Below, one piece after another: positions 1-9,660 of a DNA stretch of 64,000 nucleotides. A model generated the notes under the pieces. The model saw only the letters and a program-made list of their open reading frames with translations. It was not told the origin of the DNA and ran no database searches. Numbering within the stretch: the stretch's first letter is position 1; each line of letters opens with the position of its first letter. Both the position numbers and the translations under genes were made by a program. Source of the stretch: Paenirhizobium daejeonense (GTDB lineage: Bacteria; Pseudomonadota; Alphaproteobacteria; Rhizobiales; Rhizobiaceae); the NCBI RefSeq assembly GCF_014280875.1, contig NZ_JACLAL010000001.1, positions 124,001 through 188,000 on the forward strand, read 5' to 3'.

Positions 1-1
1 G

Positions 2-1018
<1,017 letters not shown>

Positions 1019-1042
1019 TCGGGGCTGGGTGACGCTTGACCG

Positions 1043-1056
1043 TGTCACATGTGACA
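1043..1056. promoter_or_regulatory. 14-bp perfect palindrome after katG
   Basis: TGTCACATGTGACA is a perfect inverted repeat with no spacer, 24 bases after the katG stop and just before the katG terminator stem. It could be a dimeric regulator site or a chance palindrome. No partner copy was noticed in the window. Confidence 0.3.
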
Positions 1057-1057
1057 T

Positions 1058-1102
1058 CCGGAGCCGCAGCGACACAGTTGCTGCGGCTCCGGTTTTGTTT
1101 TT
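1058..1102 (+). terminator. Rho-independent terminator of katG
   Basis: A perfect 13-bp GC-rich stem (1058-1070 with 1080-1092), a 9-base loop and a T-rich tail (TTTTGTTTTT) form a textbook intrinsic terminator 40 bases after the katG stop. Confidence 0.9.
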
Positions 1103-1210
1103 CCGCCTACGGTTAAATTGCGTTCTTTTCTTTTAGGGAAAAGCGCATAGAACCTCGTCTATGTGGCCTGATGCCGGCTTATGGGCCGGAAGCGGGTCAG
1201 GGACGGGAAG

Positions 1211-1843
1211 ATGACGTCGAAGAAAATCAGCAGCCGGCTTCAGTTGCGAAAGAAGCCGCAGCAGGAGCGTAGCATCCAGCGTCTGGATGCTATCATGGAA
1301 GCCGCTGTCGACCTCATCGCCGAGCACGGTGTCGCCAATCTCAAGATGACCGATATAGCGGCTCGCGCTGGCGTGCCGGTCGGTTCCCTCTACCAGTTCT
1401 TCCCGGAAAAAGCCGCGATTATCAGGGCCTTTCACGATCGCCATACGACGGTGGTGCAGGAGCACGCGACCGCAGCTTTTCCCGATGTCAAATCGACCGC
1501 CCAGGCGATCGATATGCTGTCGCGGCTTTTCGATGATTTCTACAAGATCTACCGGGCCGACCGCACCTATCTGTCTGTCTGGATGGCGGGTATGACGGAC
1601 CGCGATTTTCAGGTGCTCAACCTTGCGCATCTCGATCGTTTGACCGACATCGTTGTCGCTGCGCTACACCATCTTGTTGATCAAAAGCACCTGGAAGTCT
1701 TTCGACTGCGTGTTCATATGGTGCTTTATCTTAGCGGTGCGCTCGCCCGCTTTGCCATGGTGCGCGATGAGGCAAGCGCGCAGAAATACCTTGCCGAATG
1801 GAAAGCCATGGGCGCCCGAACCCTTTTCGAGTTCGACGGCTAG
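1211..1843 (+). CDS. TetR/AcrR-family transcriptional regulator
   Basis: A 210-residue protein with an N-terminal TetR helix-turn-helix at about residues 46-66 (MTDIAARAGVPVGSLYQFF) and a helical ligand-binding half typical of the family. I chose the ATG at 1211 because it has a purine-rich stretch (agggacgggaag) just upstream; an in-frame ATG at 1181 is possible but gives a basic, non-conserved extension. The ligand and target genes cannot be told from sequence. It lies alone between katG and a convergent LysR gene, so it may regulate a distant operon. Its TAG stop codon is the first three bases of a dispersed repeat. Confidence 0.88.
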   Translation: MTSKKISSRLQLRKKPQQERSIQRLDAIMEAAVDLIAEHGVANLKMTDIAARAGVPVGSLYQFFPEKAAIIRAFHDRHTTVVQEHATAAFPDVKSTAQAIDMLSRLFDDFYKIYRADRTYLSVWMAGMTDRDFQVLNLAHLDRLTDIVVAALHHLVDQKHLEVFRLRVHMVLYLSGALARFAMVRDEASAQKYLAEWKAMGARTLFEFDG

Positions 1844-1946
1844 AGCAATTCCGGCAAAAGTGGGAACCGGCTTTGCGTGAGGAATTGCGTAAAAACAAAA
1901 GGTTAGAGCATTGTAGGCGCCCCCGTTTTCGCCGCAAATGCTCTAG
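1841..1946. repeat. Dispersed rhizobial intergenic repeat, copy 1
   Basis: An element of about 106 bp that starts TAGAGCAATTCCGGCAAAAG and ends in CTCTAG, so its ends are inverted (TAGAGC...GCTCTA). It also contains inner complementary segments (GGAATTGCG, GGTTAGAGCAT). A full second copy lies at 32592-32696 and a half copy at 30489-30550. The element begins at the stop codon of the TetR gene. From memory, sequences of this type are scattered through Rhizobiaceae intergenic regions. Confidence 0.75.
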
Positions 1947-2000
1947 ATCTCCGTAACACAGCCACGACCGGGTGGCAGACTTGCTGGCGGTCTCCCGGCC

Positions 2001-2954
2001 TTACCAGCCGGGAATCATGTGGCCGGCACGCAGGCGCGGATAGTAACGCGGATAGGTTTTTACATCGCCGTCGAGATCATCTTCGACATTGGCGGGCGTG
2101 ATGTTGTCGAGGCAGGCAGTGATGTGATCGGTGATCGCGTTCATCAGCGAGCTCGAAAGGCCGGGCCGCTTCATGATGCCGATCTGTACCGGGGGGAGCG
2201 GGGGGAAGCCGTCGGCTTGGGTCAGTACCTTCATGCCGGTTCTTAGCGCCGATTCCGGCAGTATGGAGACGGCCATGCCGGCGAGGACTGCCGACGCAAC
2301 GACGGTAGACGACCAACTGGTGAACAGGATCTGGTATTCGCGCCCGTCCGCATCGAGCGCCGAGCAGGCAAGCTGGCGCCACTGGCAGTCACGCCGTCCG
2401 ACGGCAAGCGGCACGGGCGCGTCATCTTTCAGCGGATGGTTGGCCGAGCCAACCCAGCAGAGCGGTTCCGTCCGCACCACGTCGGACTGGCGCAGCTGCG
2501 GGTTATGGGTCACCAGCGCAATATCGAGTTCACCTTTCGACATCTTCTCCGAAAGATCCGCAGACGGTTCGCAGACGATATAGAGCTCGACATTGGGATG
2601 GGTCTTGGCAAAGCGGCCGATGATTTCCGGCATGTATCGGTCGGCATAGTCGTCCGGCGTGCCGATCCTGAGCGTTCCCTCGAGGCGGTTGTCGTCGAAG
2701 GCCGCAATCGCCTCGCTATTCAGACGGATGATCCGCCGCGCGTAATTCAGAAGCTTGTCGCCTTCGGCCGACAGTCGGTTGCCGCGGCCGTCCTTTATGA
2801 AGAGCTGCTTGCCGATCCGCTCTTCGAGCCGACGCATCTGCATCGAGACCGCCGATTGCGTCTTGAAGACACGCGCGGCTGCCTTGGTGAAGCTGCCCGT
2901 ATCCACGATCGCTATGAACGTTTGAAGCTGGTCGATATCGAGGGGTGCAGACAT
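2001..2954 (-). CDS. LysR-family regulator, possibly LsrB/VtlR-like
   Basis: A 317-residue LysR-type regulator. The N-terminal winged helix-turn-helix is at about residues 8-66 (LDIDQLQTFIAIVDTGSFTK, then SAVSMQMRRLEERIG), followed by a substrate-binding-like domain (LRIGTPDDYADRYMPEIIGR). The start is the ATG at 2954 (MSAPLDIDQL); 29 residues further upstream are open but not family-like. It is divergent from a DUF1127 gene at 3152. In alphaproteobacteria the LysR regulators LsrB/VtlR are known to control DUF1127 proteins and small RNAs. The sequence reminds me of that group, but this is recollection, not alignment. The shared 197-base gap probably holds its operator. Confidence 0.88.
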   Translation of the reverse strand: MSAPLDIDQLQTFIAIVDTGSFTKAAARVFKTQSAVSMQMRRLEERIGKQLFIKDGRGNRLSAEGDKLLNYARRIIRLNSEAIAAFDDNRLEGTLRIGTPDDYADRYMPEIIGRFAKTHPNVELYIVCEPSADLSEKMSKGELDIALVTHNPQLRQSDVVRTEPLCWVGSANHPLKDDAPVPLAVGRRDCQWRQLACSALDADGREYQILFTSWSSTVVASAVLAGMAVSILPESALRTGMKVLTQADGFPPLPPVQIGIMKRPGLSSSLMNAITDHITACLDNITPANVEDDLDGDVKTYPRYYPRLRAGHMIPGW

Positions 2955-3151
2955 GGGAACAATCCATAAGACGACTTGATGATAACTATTAGAAACATTC
3001 GTTGGACTGATCAATAGCCTTTCGGCATCCTCAGGCTGCAAATCAGTGCTTGTCGGAGAAGGGCCCCGAGCTCCTCCAATGGTTATGGTTCACCTCCGTT
3101 GCGGTTGCAGCGGGGAGCATTTTCTCGTGCCGAATCGAAAGGAAGACTGTC

Positions 3152-3451
3152 ATGAGCACGACCGAACGGATGATCGAACTCGATATCGCCCTGCCGCGGC
3201 AAACGCCAATTCAGCGTCTGGTTGCTGCCCTTGTGACGGTGCGATCCGTTTGGCATGCCATGCGCAACCGACGTGCTGCGAACTGCCTTGCCGAACTTGA
3301 CGATTTCCAGTTGCGCGACATCGGGCTGACCCGATCCGAAGTCAACCGGATCCTCGGCATGTCCGGCATCGCGGACGATCCTTCGCAGCAGCTTTCACAC
3401 GCGGCGCGCAATCATGCGCGCCGCGCCCTGCGAGGTCTGCCTGTCGATTGA
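3152..3451 (+). CDS. DUF1127 (YjiS-like) small protein
   Basis: A 99-residue protein whose central part carries the DUF1127 signature (LAELDDFQLRDIGLTRSEVN), a short Arg-rich helical domain common in alphaproteobacteria. Some DUF1127 proteins have been tied to RNA turnover, phosphate or stress responses and fucose uptake. The ATG at 3152 is preceded by a good ribosome binding site (AAAGGAAG). It is longer than the minimal 45-55-residue members, with an N-terminal extension and a His/Arg-rich tail (HAARNHARRALRG). It is transcribed away from the LysR gene, which suggests control by that regulator. Confidence 0.82.
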   Translation: MSTTERMIELDIALPRQTPIQRLVAALVTVRSVWHAMRNRRAANCLAELDDFQLRDIGLTRSEVNRILGMSGIADDPSQQLSHAARNHARRALRGLPVD

Positions 3452-3465
3452 GAGAACATGATTCT

Positions 3466-3486
3466 GCCGGGTGACTTTCACCCGGC
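3466..3486. other. Hairpin after the DUF1127 gene
   Basis: A perfect 9-bp inverted repeat (GCCGGGTGA, 3-base loop, TCACCCGGC) 14 bases after the DUF1127 stop, with no T run. It may stabilise the 3' end ahead of the true terminator at 3532. Confidence 0.5.
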
Positions 3487-3531
3487 CTTACTGATCCCCG
3501 CAGGGTGATAGCCAATAAACCCTGCTTACTT

Positions 3532-3565
3532 GCCCGGCGACGGAAGTTCCTCGCCGGGCTTTTTT
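3532..3565 (+). terminator. Rho-independent terminator after the DUF1127 gene
   Basis: The stem GCCCGGCGA/TCGCCGGGC (3532-3540 with 3551-3559) is followed by TTTTTT, a classic intrinsic terminator that separates the DUF1127 gene from the chemoreceptor gene. Confidence 0.9.
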
Positions 3566-3685
3566 ATGTGGATAGCGCTACCAATTGCCGAAGTTTTAGG
3601 CGGAGGTAACGGCTTGCTAACGTTGATATGGCAGCCATAGACGAATTGTGTCGATCTATGCCCGCCTTGTCACGGAGCCCTTCAG

Positions 3686-6163
3686 ATGCGCATTTCGCGA
3701 AAGCTGCCTGTTGCTGCCGCTCTCTTCACCCTGGTAAGCCTTTCGGCTTCCATGGCCATTAATCTTTATCTCGAACACCGCACGCTGACGGCTCAGGTCT
3801 ATCAGAAGCTGGAGGCCACGGCAGACGGTCGCCGTAACGAGGCGCGAGGCTACCTCGATGGTGTTCGCCTCGACCTCTCGGCTATTTCGACCAGCTTCAC
3901 CACGCAACAGTCGTTGTTTGCCTTCAGTGGTGGCATGAACTTCCTCGGCGACGATCCGGCCAAGGAGCTGCAGACGCGCTATATCGACGAGAATCCGAAT
4001 CCGGCAGGCGAGAAGTACAAGCTCGACACCGCCAAGAAGGATGCTTACGACCGCGCCCACAAGCAGTATCATCCTGCCTTTCTCAAGCACCTCCAGGGCC
4101 AGGGCTATTACGACCTGTTCCTGATCAATCCCGCCGGCACGATCGTATACTCGGTGATGAAGGAACGTGATTTCGGCACGAACCTGCTGACCGGGCCCTA
4201 CAAGGATACCGGTCTGGCCACCGTGTTCCAAAAGGCCTTGAAATCGAAGGGCGACGAGATCGCTATGTCGGAATTCGAGGCTTACGGTCCCTCGGGAGGC
4301 AATGCCGCATCCTTCGTGGCCACTCCGATCATGCAGAATGGCCGCGCGATCGGTGTCCTTGCCTACCAGCTTCCGAATGCCCGTTTCAATGTGATGTATT
4401 CGAACAAGAAGGGTCTGGGCGAAACGGGTGAGACAATCCTCGTCAGCACCAAGGGTGAGGTCATCAACGACAGCATCCATACCTCCGCGGACGATGCGCT
4501 CCACGTTGTCGTCAATTCGCCACTGGTCAAGGCTGCCGTTGACGGACAGGAAATGACCGGCAAGGTCGAAGGCTATCGTGACATGACGAGCTATGCGGCG
4601 GCTTCCCCGTTGGAATTCGCCGGTACGCGCTGGGCCGTCATCGCCCTGATCGGCGAGGATGAAATCGCCGCGAACCTCAGGACCACCACCCTGGTTTCGG
4701 TTGCCTTCGGTGGGCTCCTCATTCTGATCGGTTCGATTGTGGCGATCCTCTATTCGCGCACACTCACCCGCCCCATCTCCGCTCTGGTGAAGTCCATGGA
4801 GGACCTTGCCGGTGGCAATACCGATATCGATCTTCCGGGCGAAGACCGGAAGGACGAGATAGGCGATATGGTGCGCTCGGTTGCCGTCTTCCGCCGTGCT
4901 GAAATCGAGAAACGGGAGCTGGAAAGCGATGCCGAACGTCGCCGGATGGCCGGCGATCAGGAGCGCCGTTCCCGCGATGCGGAGAAGGCCGCGGAACAGG
5001 CCGAACTCACGGAAGCGATCGATGTGCTCGGCACGGCCCTGCAGAGGCTGGCGAGCGGCGATCTGACGGCGGTCATTCACAAGCCGCTGTCGAGTAATCT
5101 CGATCGTCTGCGCGTGGATTTCAACGCCTCGCTGCAACGGCTGTCGCACACCGTTTCCGCCGTTCATTCGAACGTCAACGAGATCAACCGCAAGAGCGGC
5201 AAGGTCGGTTCCTCGACGGCGGATCTTTCCCGCCGCACGGAACAGCAGGCCGCAGCACTCGAGCAGACGTCCGCCTCGATCCGTCAGATTATGGAGGCGA
5301 TACGCCAGTCGTCCGACCGCGCCGAGAACGCTTCGCAGCTCGCAAGCCAGGCGCGCGCCAATTCCGACCGCTCCAGCCAGATCGTCAGCGGTGCCGTCAA
5401 TGCGATGGAACGCATCGAGAATGCCTCGAGCGAGATCTCCAAGATCATCAACGTCATTGATGAAATCGCCTTCCAGACCAACCTTCTGGCGCTGAACGCC
5501 GGTGTCGAGGCGGCCCGTGCGGGTGAGGCTGGCAAGGGCTTTGCCGTCGTCGCACAGGAAGTGCGTGAACTCGCCCAGCGTTCAGCCAACGCCGCGAAGG
5601 ACATCAAGGCGCTGATCACCAAATCCGGAGAGGAAGTATCAAGCGGCGTGAGCCTCGTTCGGGATGCCGGCGGGGTTCTGTCCGACATCGCGGGTCAGGT
5701 GGTCGAAATCGGCGATCACATCCATTCCATCGCGGGTGCAGCCCGCGAACAATCGAGCAGCCTGAAGGAAATCAACTCTGCCGTCGGCCGGATGGAAGAC
5801 GTGACCCAGCAGAACGCCCGCGCCGCCGAGCAGACCAATGCCGAAATGACCGGCCTGTCGCGCGATGCGGAAATGCTAATGGGTCTCGTCGGTCAGTTCA
5901 CGGTCGAAAAAGGCGCGATCCCTTCGGAACAACGTTTCGCGGACCTGCGGGAAACCGGCTTCAGACGCACGGAAACGGTTGCACCCGCACCGGCGCCAGT
6001 CGCTAAACCGGTAACTAAGCTGCGGCTTGCATCGGCTAACACTCCGGCTCCCGCCCGTTCCGTGGCATCGCCGGCACGCGCCCTGCTGGACAAGCTGTCC
6101 TCCGGTATGGGCAAGGCGGGCACAGGGTCTAAGAGCAAGGACGAGAGCTGGGAAGAATTCTGA
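3686..6163 (+). CDS. Methyl-accepting chemotaxis protein with periplasmic Cache-like sensor
   Basis: An 825-residue chemoreceptor. A signal-anchor segment lies at about residues 8-28, then a periplasmic region of about 300 residues that looks like a Cache-type sensor, a second membrane segment at about 333-356, a HAMP domain at about 357-410 ([12 protein letters not shown]), a second HAMP-like linker, and the cytoplasmic signalling domain with the hairpin tip [20 protein letters not shown]. The protein ends in SWEEF, which fits the xWxxF pentapeptide that tethers CheR (and CheB) in high-abundance receptors. It should signal through CheA/CheW to the flagellar motor; no che genes are nearby. 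The ligand is unknown. Confidence 0.95.
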   Translation: MRISRKLPVAAALFTLVSLSASMAINLYLEHRTLTAQVYQKLEATADGRRNEARGYLDGVRLDLSAISTSFTTQQSLFAFSGGMNFLGDDPAKELQTRYIDENPNPAGEKYKLDTAKKDAYDRAHKQYHPAFLKHLQGQGYYDLFLINPAGTIVYSVMKERDFGTNLLTGPYKDTGLATVFQKALKSKGDEIAMSEFEAYGPSGGNAASFVATPIMQNGRAIGVLAYQLPNARFNVMYSNKKGLGETGETILVSTKGEVINDSIHTSADDALHVVVNSPLVKAAVDGQEMTGKVEGYRDMTSYAAASPLEFAGTRWAVIALIGEDEIAANLRTTTLVSVAFGGLLILIGSIVAILYSRTLTRPISALVKSMEDLAGGNTDIDLPGEDRKDEIGDMVRSVAVFRRAEIEKRELESDAERRRMAGDQERRSRDAEKAAEQAELTEAIDVLGTALQRLASGDLTAVIHKPLSSNLDRLRVDFNASLQRLSHTVSAVHSNVNEINRKSGKVGSSTADLSRRTEQQAAALEQTSASIRQIMEAIRQSSDRAENASQLASQARANSDRSSQIVSGAVNAMERIENASSEISKIINVIDEIAFQTNLLALNAGVEAARAGEAGKGFAVVAQEVRELAQRSANAAKDIKALITKSGEEVSSGVSLVRDAGGVLSDIAGQVVEIGDHIHSIAGAAREQSSSLKEINSAVGRMEDVTQQNARAAEQTNAEMTGLSRDAEMLMGLVGQFTVEKGAIPSEQRFADLRETGFRRTETVAPAPAPVAKPVTKLRLASANTPAPARSVASPARALLDKLSSGMGKAGTGSKSKDESWEEF

Positions 6164-6295
6164 GCCCGTTGACAGGGCAATGAAGAGCCCGGCCATACCT
6201 CGGTGCGCAATACGATAATCTCGCGCTGAATGACATCAACAGTGGCTGCAAAGGGGCGGCCACGCCGGCTTTCCGGAAACAAGAATGAAACGGCG

Positions 6296-7216
6296 TCAGC
6301 CCTTCGGCGTATCCGGAGCCGCTTCGGGTGCGGTTGTCTTCGATGCTGCAAGATAGCTGTCGAAGATCTGCTCCATGCTTTTCTGGTAGTTCTTCTGCAC
6401 TTCCAGCCCGCTATCGAACATGACGTTGATCATGTCGTTGAGGTTGGCTCCCGCCTGGGACGCTGCCGCCTGCGGCTGCTCTTCCTGCGGTTTGGCGGCT
6501 GAAGCCTGCGTCTTGGCTGCGGGCGTTTCGGTCTGCATACCCGCTATCATCTCCTGAAACGCCTTGGCGAAAGGATTGTCGAAGAACGGATTGGTGGTGG
6601 CCGGCGCCGGCTGCGGTTTCGGTGCGCCGCCGCCCATCATCTCCTGAAAGGCGCGGGTGAACGGATTGTCGAAAAAATTCGGCTGGGGCTTGGGCTGCGC
6701 CTTCGGCTGAAAGCCGGTGCTCTCAAGCCATTGCTGCATCATCGCGCCCATCGGCGTTCCGGCAAAGACGTTGCTTTCCGGAAACTGCCCGGTGGTCTGC
6801 TTGAACAGGCCGCCCATGATGGTATCGGCCATTGCCGGCATCATCTTTTTCAGGATGTCTTGACCAATGCCGGTGAACTGCGCCGCCTGCGCTGCGATAG
6901 CCCGGGACACTTCCTTGGAGCCGAACAGCTTTTCCAGCACCTGATTGCCGTCATTGATGCCCTGCGGCGTAAACGCCTTGCTCATGTCCTCGAAGTATTT
7001 GCCGTAATTGCCCGAAGCCATGGCGCCGAGGAGGGCGGAGAAATCGTAAGGGTTGGTGACGTTGCGCTTGAAACCGGAGGAGAATGCCGGCATGAGGGCC
7101 GCGACGGCCTTTGCCGCCTGTTCCTGGGCAAGATTGAATTGCTTGGCCATGGCGTCCATAGCCATGCCGTTCTGCGCCTGCAACATCATCTCGAAAAGCG
7201 GCAACATCGTCGTCAT
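6296..7216 (-). CDS. DUF937-like protein with duplicated NPF segments
   Basis: A 306-residue protein of unknown function. The N-terminal 150 residues are helical with a Gly/Met pattern like DUF937 (YidB-like) proteins. A Pro/Gln-rich linker carries two near-identical segments, FFDNPFTRAFQEMMGG (about 181-196) and FFDNPFAKAFQEMIAG (about 211-226). The C-terminus has another amphipathic helix (MINVMFDSGLEVQKNYQKSM) of the kind seen in phasin-like proteins. There is no signal peptide or membrane segment, so it is probably cytoplasmic. It converges with the chemoreceptor gene and is monocistronic. The DUF937 assignment is from recollection. Confidence 0.75.
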   Translation of the reverse strand: MTTMLPLFEMMLQAQNGMAMDAMAKQFNLAQEQAAKAVAALMPAFSSGFKRNVTNPYDFSALLGAMASGNYGKYFEDMSKAFTPQGINDGNQVLEKLFGSKEVSRAIAAQAAQFTGIGQDILKKMMPAMADTIMGGLFKQTTGQFPESNVFAGTPMGAMMQQWLESTGFQPKAQPKPQPNFFDNPFTRAFQEMMGGGAPKPQPAPATTNPFFDNPFAKAFQEMIAGMQTETPAAKTQASAAKPQEEQPQAAASQAGANLNDMINVMFDSGLEVQKNYQKSMEQIFDSYLAASKTTAPEAAPDTPKG

Positions 7217-7377
7217 TCCCCCCGTGCTTGCAACGCATTGAAGCCACTATAGCGGGAAAATGACAGGCGAAAACCGATTTCTACGACAGGGTGAAGACGG
7301 CGACAGCTATTTTCGCTGTGAACACCTTCGGTTACGGGCGCTGATAGTGCCGCCATCATGCGATGGCGCCGAACGCG

Positions 7378-8751
7378 TCAGTACTGGAACTCTTCGAAGA
7401 CGTGGTCGATCTCACCGTTCCAACGGCCATGATAGAGCGCCAGAAGATCCTCGGCGAGCGTCGTCTTCTTGGCCAGAACCTCTTCGAGGGAGGCGAGGAA
7501 GATGCTCTCATCCTGACCTTCGCCGTTGAGGCGGGCACGTGCCTTCAGACCGCGGCTTGAAAGGTCGATCACATCGCGAGCGACGTCGAAAAGGCTGCGT
7601 CCGGCGATTGCTGCCTTGAGGCCCTGAACCGGCACGGCATCGCGAAGCGCATTGGCATCCGCAAAGGTCCATTGACGCGTCAGTTCGTCTGCCGCCTCGA
7701 GTGCATCGTCGTTGTACAGCAGGCCTACCCAGAAGGCGGGAAGAGCGCAGATACGGCGCCACGGGCCGCCATCGGCGCCACGCATTTCAAGAAAACGCTT
7801 CAGCCGCACGTCGGGGAAGAGCGTCGAGAGATGATTGGTCCAATCGCCGAGTGTTGGTTGCCAGTCCTTGAGCTCGCTCTTCAGTGCACCGGCCATGAAC
7901 TGGCGGAAGGTGATGTGGGTGCAGTCGTGATAGCGACCATCGCGCACCACGAAATACATCGGCACGTCGAGCGCCCATTCCACATAGTCACCGAAGCCGA
8001 AATCGTCGGAGAGCGAGAAAGGCAGAATGCCCGAGCGCGCATTGTCGGTATCGCGCCAGATCTCGCCGCGCCAAGATTGCAGGCCGTTCGGCTTGCCTTC
8101 GGTAAAGGGCGAGGAGGCAAACAGCGCCGTCGCCAGCGGCTGCAGCTTCATGCCGACGCGCATCTTGCGGCGCATGTCGGCTTCCGAGGAAAAGTCGAGG
8201 TTCACCTGGATCGTGCAGGTGCGATACATCATGTCGAGGCCGTGGCTGCCGACCTTCGGCATGTAGCGGGTCATGATGTCATAGCGCGACTTGGGCATGC
8301 GCGGTGTTTCGGCAAGGGTCCACTTCGGGCTGCCGCCGATGCCGAGGAAGCGGATGCCCATCGGCTCGGCGATCTCGCGCAACGTAGCAAGGTGACCGTT
8401 CGATTCAGCACAGGTCTGATGGATCGTCTCGAGCGGCGCACCGGACAGTTCGAACTGGCCGCCGGGCTCGATGGAGATCGCGCCCATGCCGGTGGGTTCG
8501 CCAAGCCCGATGATGTTCTCACCGTCCATGATCGGATCCCAGCCGAGTTTTTCCTGCATGCCCTTCAGCAGGGCGGAAATGCTGGCATCACCGAAATAGG
8601 GAACGGGGGAGTTGTCGGCCCGGAAGAAGACGAATTTCTCGTGTTCCGTTCCGATCCGGAACGCTTCCTCCGGCTTGCTGCCGGAAGCAAGATATTCGGC
8701 CATTTCCTCAACGGAGGTGAGGGGAGTATGGTCGGTGGTATCACGAGCCAT
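7378..8751 (-). CDS. gshA: Glutamate-cysteine ligase (plant/alphaproteobacterial type)
   Basis: The first enzyme of glutathione synthesis, joining L-glutamate and L-cysteine with ATP in the cytoplasm. The 457-residue product has the marks of the GCS2 family shared by plants and alphaproteobacteria: FRIGTEHEKFVF near the N-terminus, GLGEPTGMGAISIEPGGQFE, and MMYRTCTIQVNLDFSSE. The start is the ATG at 8751 with AAGGTG upstream; 17 more codons are open but not conserved. It lies downstream of rsmE in the same direction with a gap of about 160 bases, so it probably has its own promoter or is weakly coupled to pit-rsmE. Confidence 0.95.
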   Translation of the reverse strand: MARDTTDHTPLTSVEEMAEYLASGSKPEEAFRIGTEHEKFVFFRADNSPVPYFGDASISALLKGMQEKLGWDPIMDGENIIGLGEPTGMGAISIEPGGQFELSGAPLETIHQTCAESNGHLATLREIAEPMGIRFLGIGGSPKWTLAETPRMPKSRYDIMTRYMPKVGSHGLDMMYRTCTIQVNLDFSSEADMRRKMRVGMKLQPLATALFASSPFTEGKPNGLQSWRGEIWRDTDNARSGILPFSLSDDFGFGDYVEWALDVPMYFVVRDGRYHDCTHITFRQFMAGALKSELKDWQPTLGDWTNHLSTLFPDVRLKRFLEMRGADGGPWRRICALPAFWVGLLYNDDALEAADELTRQWTFADANALRDAVPVQGLKAAIAGRSLFDVARDVIDLSSRGLKARARLNGEGQDESIFLASLEEVLAKKTTLAEDLLALYHGRWNGEIDHVFEEFQY

Positions 8752-8908
8752 TGAGTACACCTTATCGGGTCTTGCCGGTGTGCGCACCGGTCCATTGGGC
8801 AAGGTGATTGGACTGGATTTCGGGACGGCGCAAGAAAAAATCTTTCAACGGCCGGTCAAAAAAATCCATCCGCGGCATGGAAATCCATCACGTTTGCGTT
8901 TCGTCATC

Positions 8909-9646
8909 TTATTGCCAGTCGCCAATGGCGGCCTGCACGACGGCGAGTGCCGCGACCGCTGCCGTATCGGCCCGAAGGATACGGGGACCAAGCGGAATGG
9001 CGGTGACGAAAGACAGACTGCGCAGCAGCCCCCGCTCCTCGTCCGAAAAGCCGCCTTCCGGGCCTACCAGCACGGCCAGATGCTTCTCCTCGATCGAGGA
9101 AAGCCGCGGTAGCGGGTTTTGCGTCGCGCTGTCTTCGTCGCAATAGATGATCCGGCGCTCGGCCGGCCAGCGTTCAAGCAGATCTTTCAGCCGCTGCGGG
9201 CCAAGCACCTGTGGAATGGCAAGAATTCCGCATTGTTCGGCCGCCTCGACCGCATTGGCCTGCAGCCGCTCTATGCTGGTGATCTTGCCCTGCACATGCT
9301 GGGTCATCACCGGCTGAAGCACCCCGGCTCCCATCTCGACTGCCTTCTGGATCAGGTAGTCCATTCGCCCGACCTTGAGGGGAGCGAACAGGAAACTGAG
9401 GTCGCAGTCTGCGGGTTGTGGGCGGGTCTGCTCAACGGGAAGAAGAACGATCTTCTTACGCGTAGGGAAGGTAAGCTTCGCCTTCCACTCACCGTCTCGA
9501 CCGTTGAACACGAGGATCTCGGTGTCCTCGCTGAGCCGGAGGACATTGGCGAGGTAGTTGAACTGGTCGGATGTCGTCTCGAACCCCTTGCCAGGTCTGA
9601 TATCGTTCTCGACGTGCAGTCGTTGCATCCGGTAATTCGCGCGCAT
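8909..9646 (-). CDS. rsmE: 16S rRNA m3U1498 methyltransferase RsmE
   Basis: An SPOUT-class RNA methyltransferase that adds a methyl group to N3 of U1498 in the 16S rRNA decoding region, using SAM. The 245-residue protein has an N-terminal PUA-like RNA-binding part (HYLANVLR-type motif, here [12 protein letters not shown]) and the C-terminal knot with [12 protein letters not shown] and [16 protein letters not shown], the hallmark SAM-binding motifs. I start it at the ATG at 9646 ([10 protein letters not shown]), preceded by GGAACGAGAA; the longer open frame runs into the pit gene. It begins 14 bases after the pit stop, so the two are very probably cotranscribed. Confidence 0.95.
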   Translation of the reverse strand: MRANYRMQRLHVENDIRPGKGFETTSDQFNYLANVLRLSEDTEILVFNGRDGEWKAKLTFPTRKKIVLLPVEQTRPQPADCDLSFLFAPLKVGRMDYLIQKAVEMGAGVLQPVMTQHVQGKITSIERLQANAVEAAEQCGILAIPQVLGPQRLKDLLERWPAERRIIYCDEDSATQNPLPRLSSIEEKHLAVLVGPEGGFSDEERGLLRSLSFVTAIPLGPRILRADTAAVAALAVVQAAIGDWQ

Positions 9647-9660
9647 TTCTCGTTCCAGGG

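Noticed and set aside
1133-1630. 165-codon minus-strand ORF over the TetR gene
   Set aside because: Antisense of a gene with a clear helix-turn-helix; no support of its own.
3656-5167. 503-codon open frame on the minus strand across the chemoreceptor gene
   Set aside because: It lies within the plus-strand chemoreceptor gene, whose domains are clear, and its product has no recognisable fold; it is an antisense shadow of a GC-rich gene.
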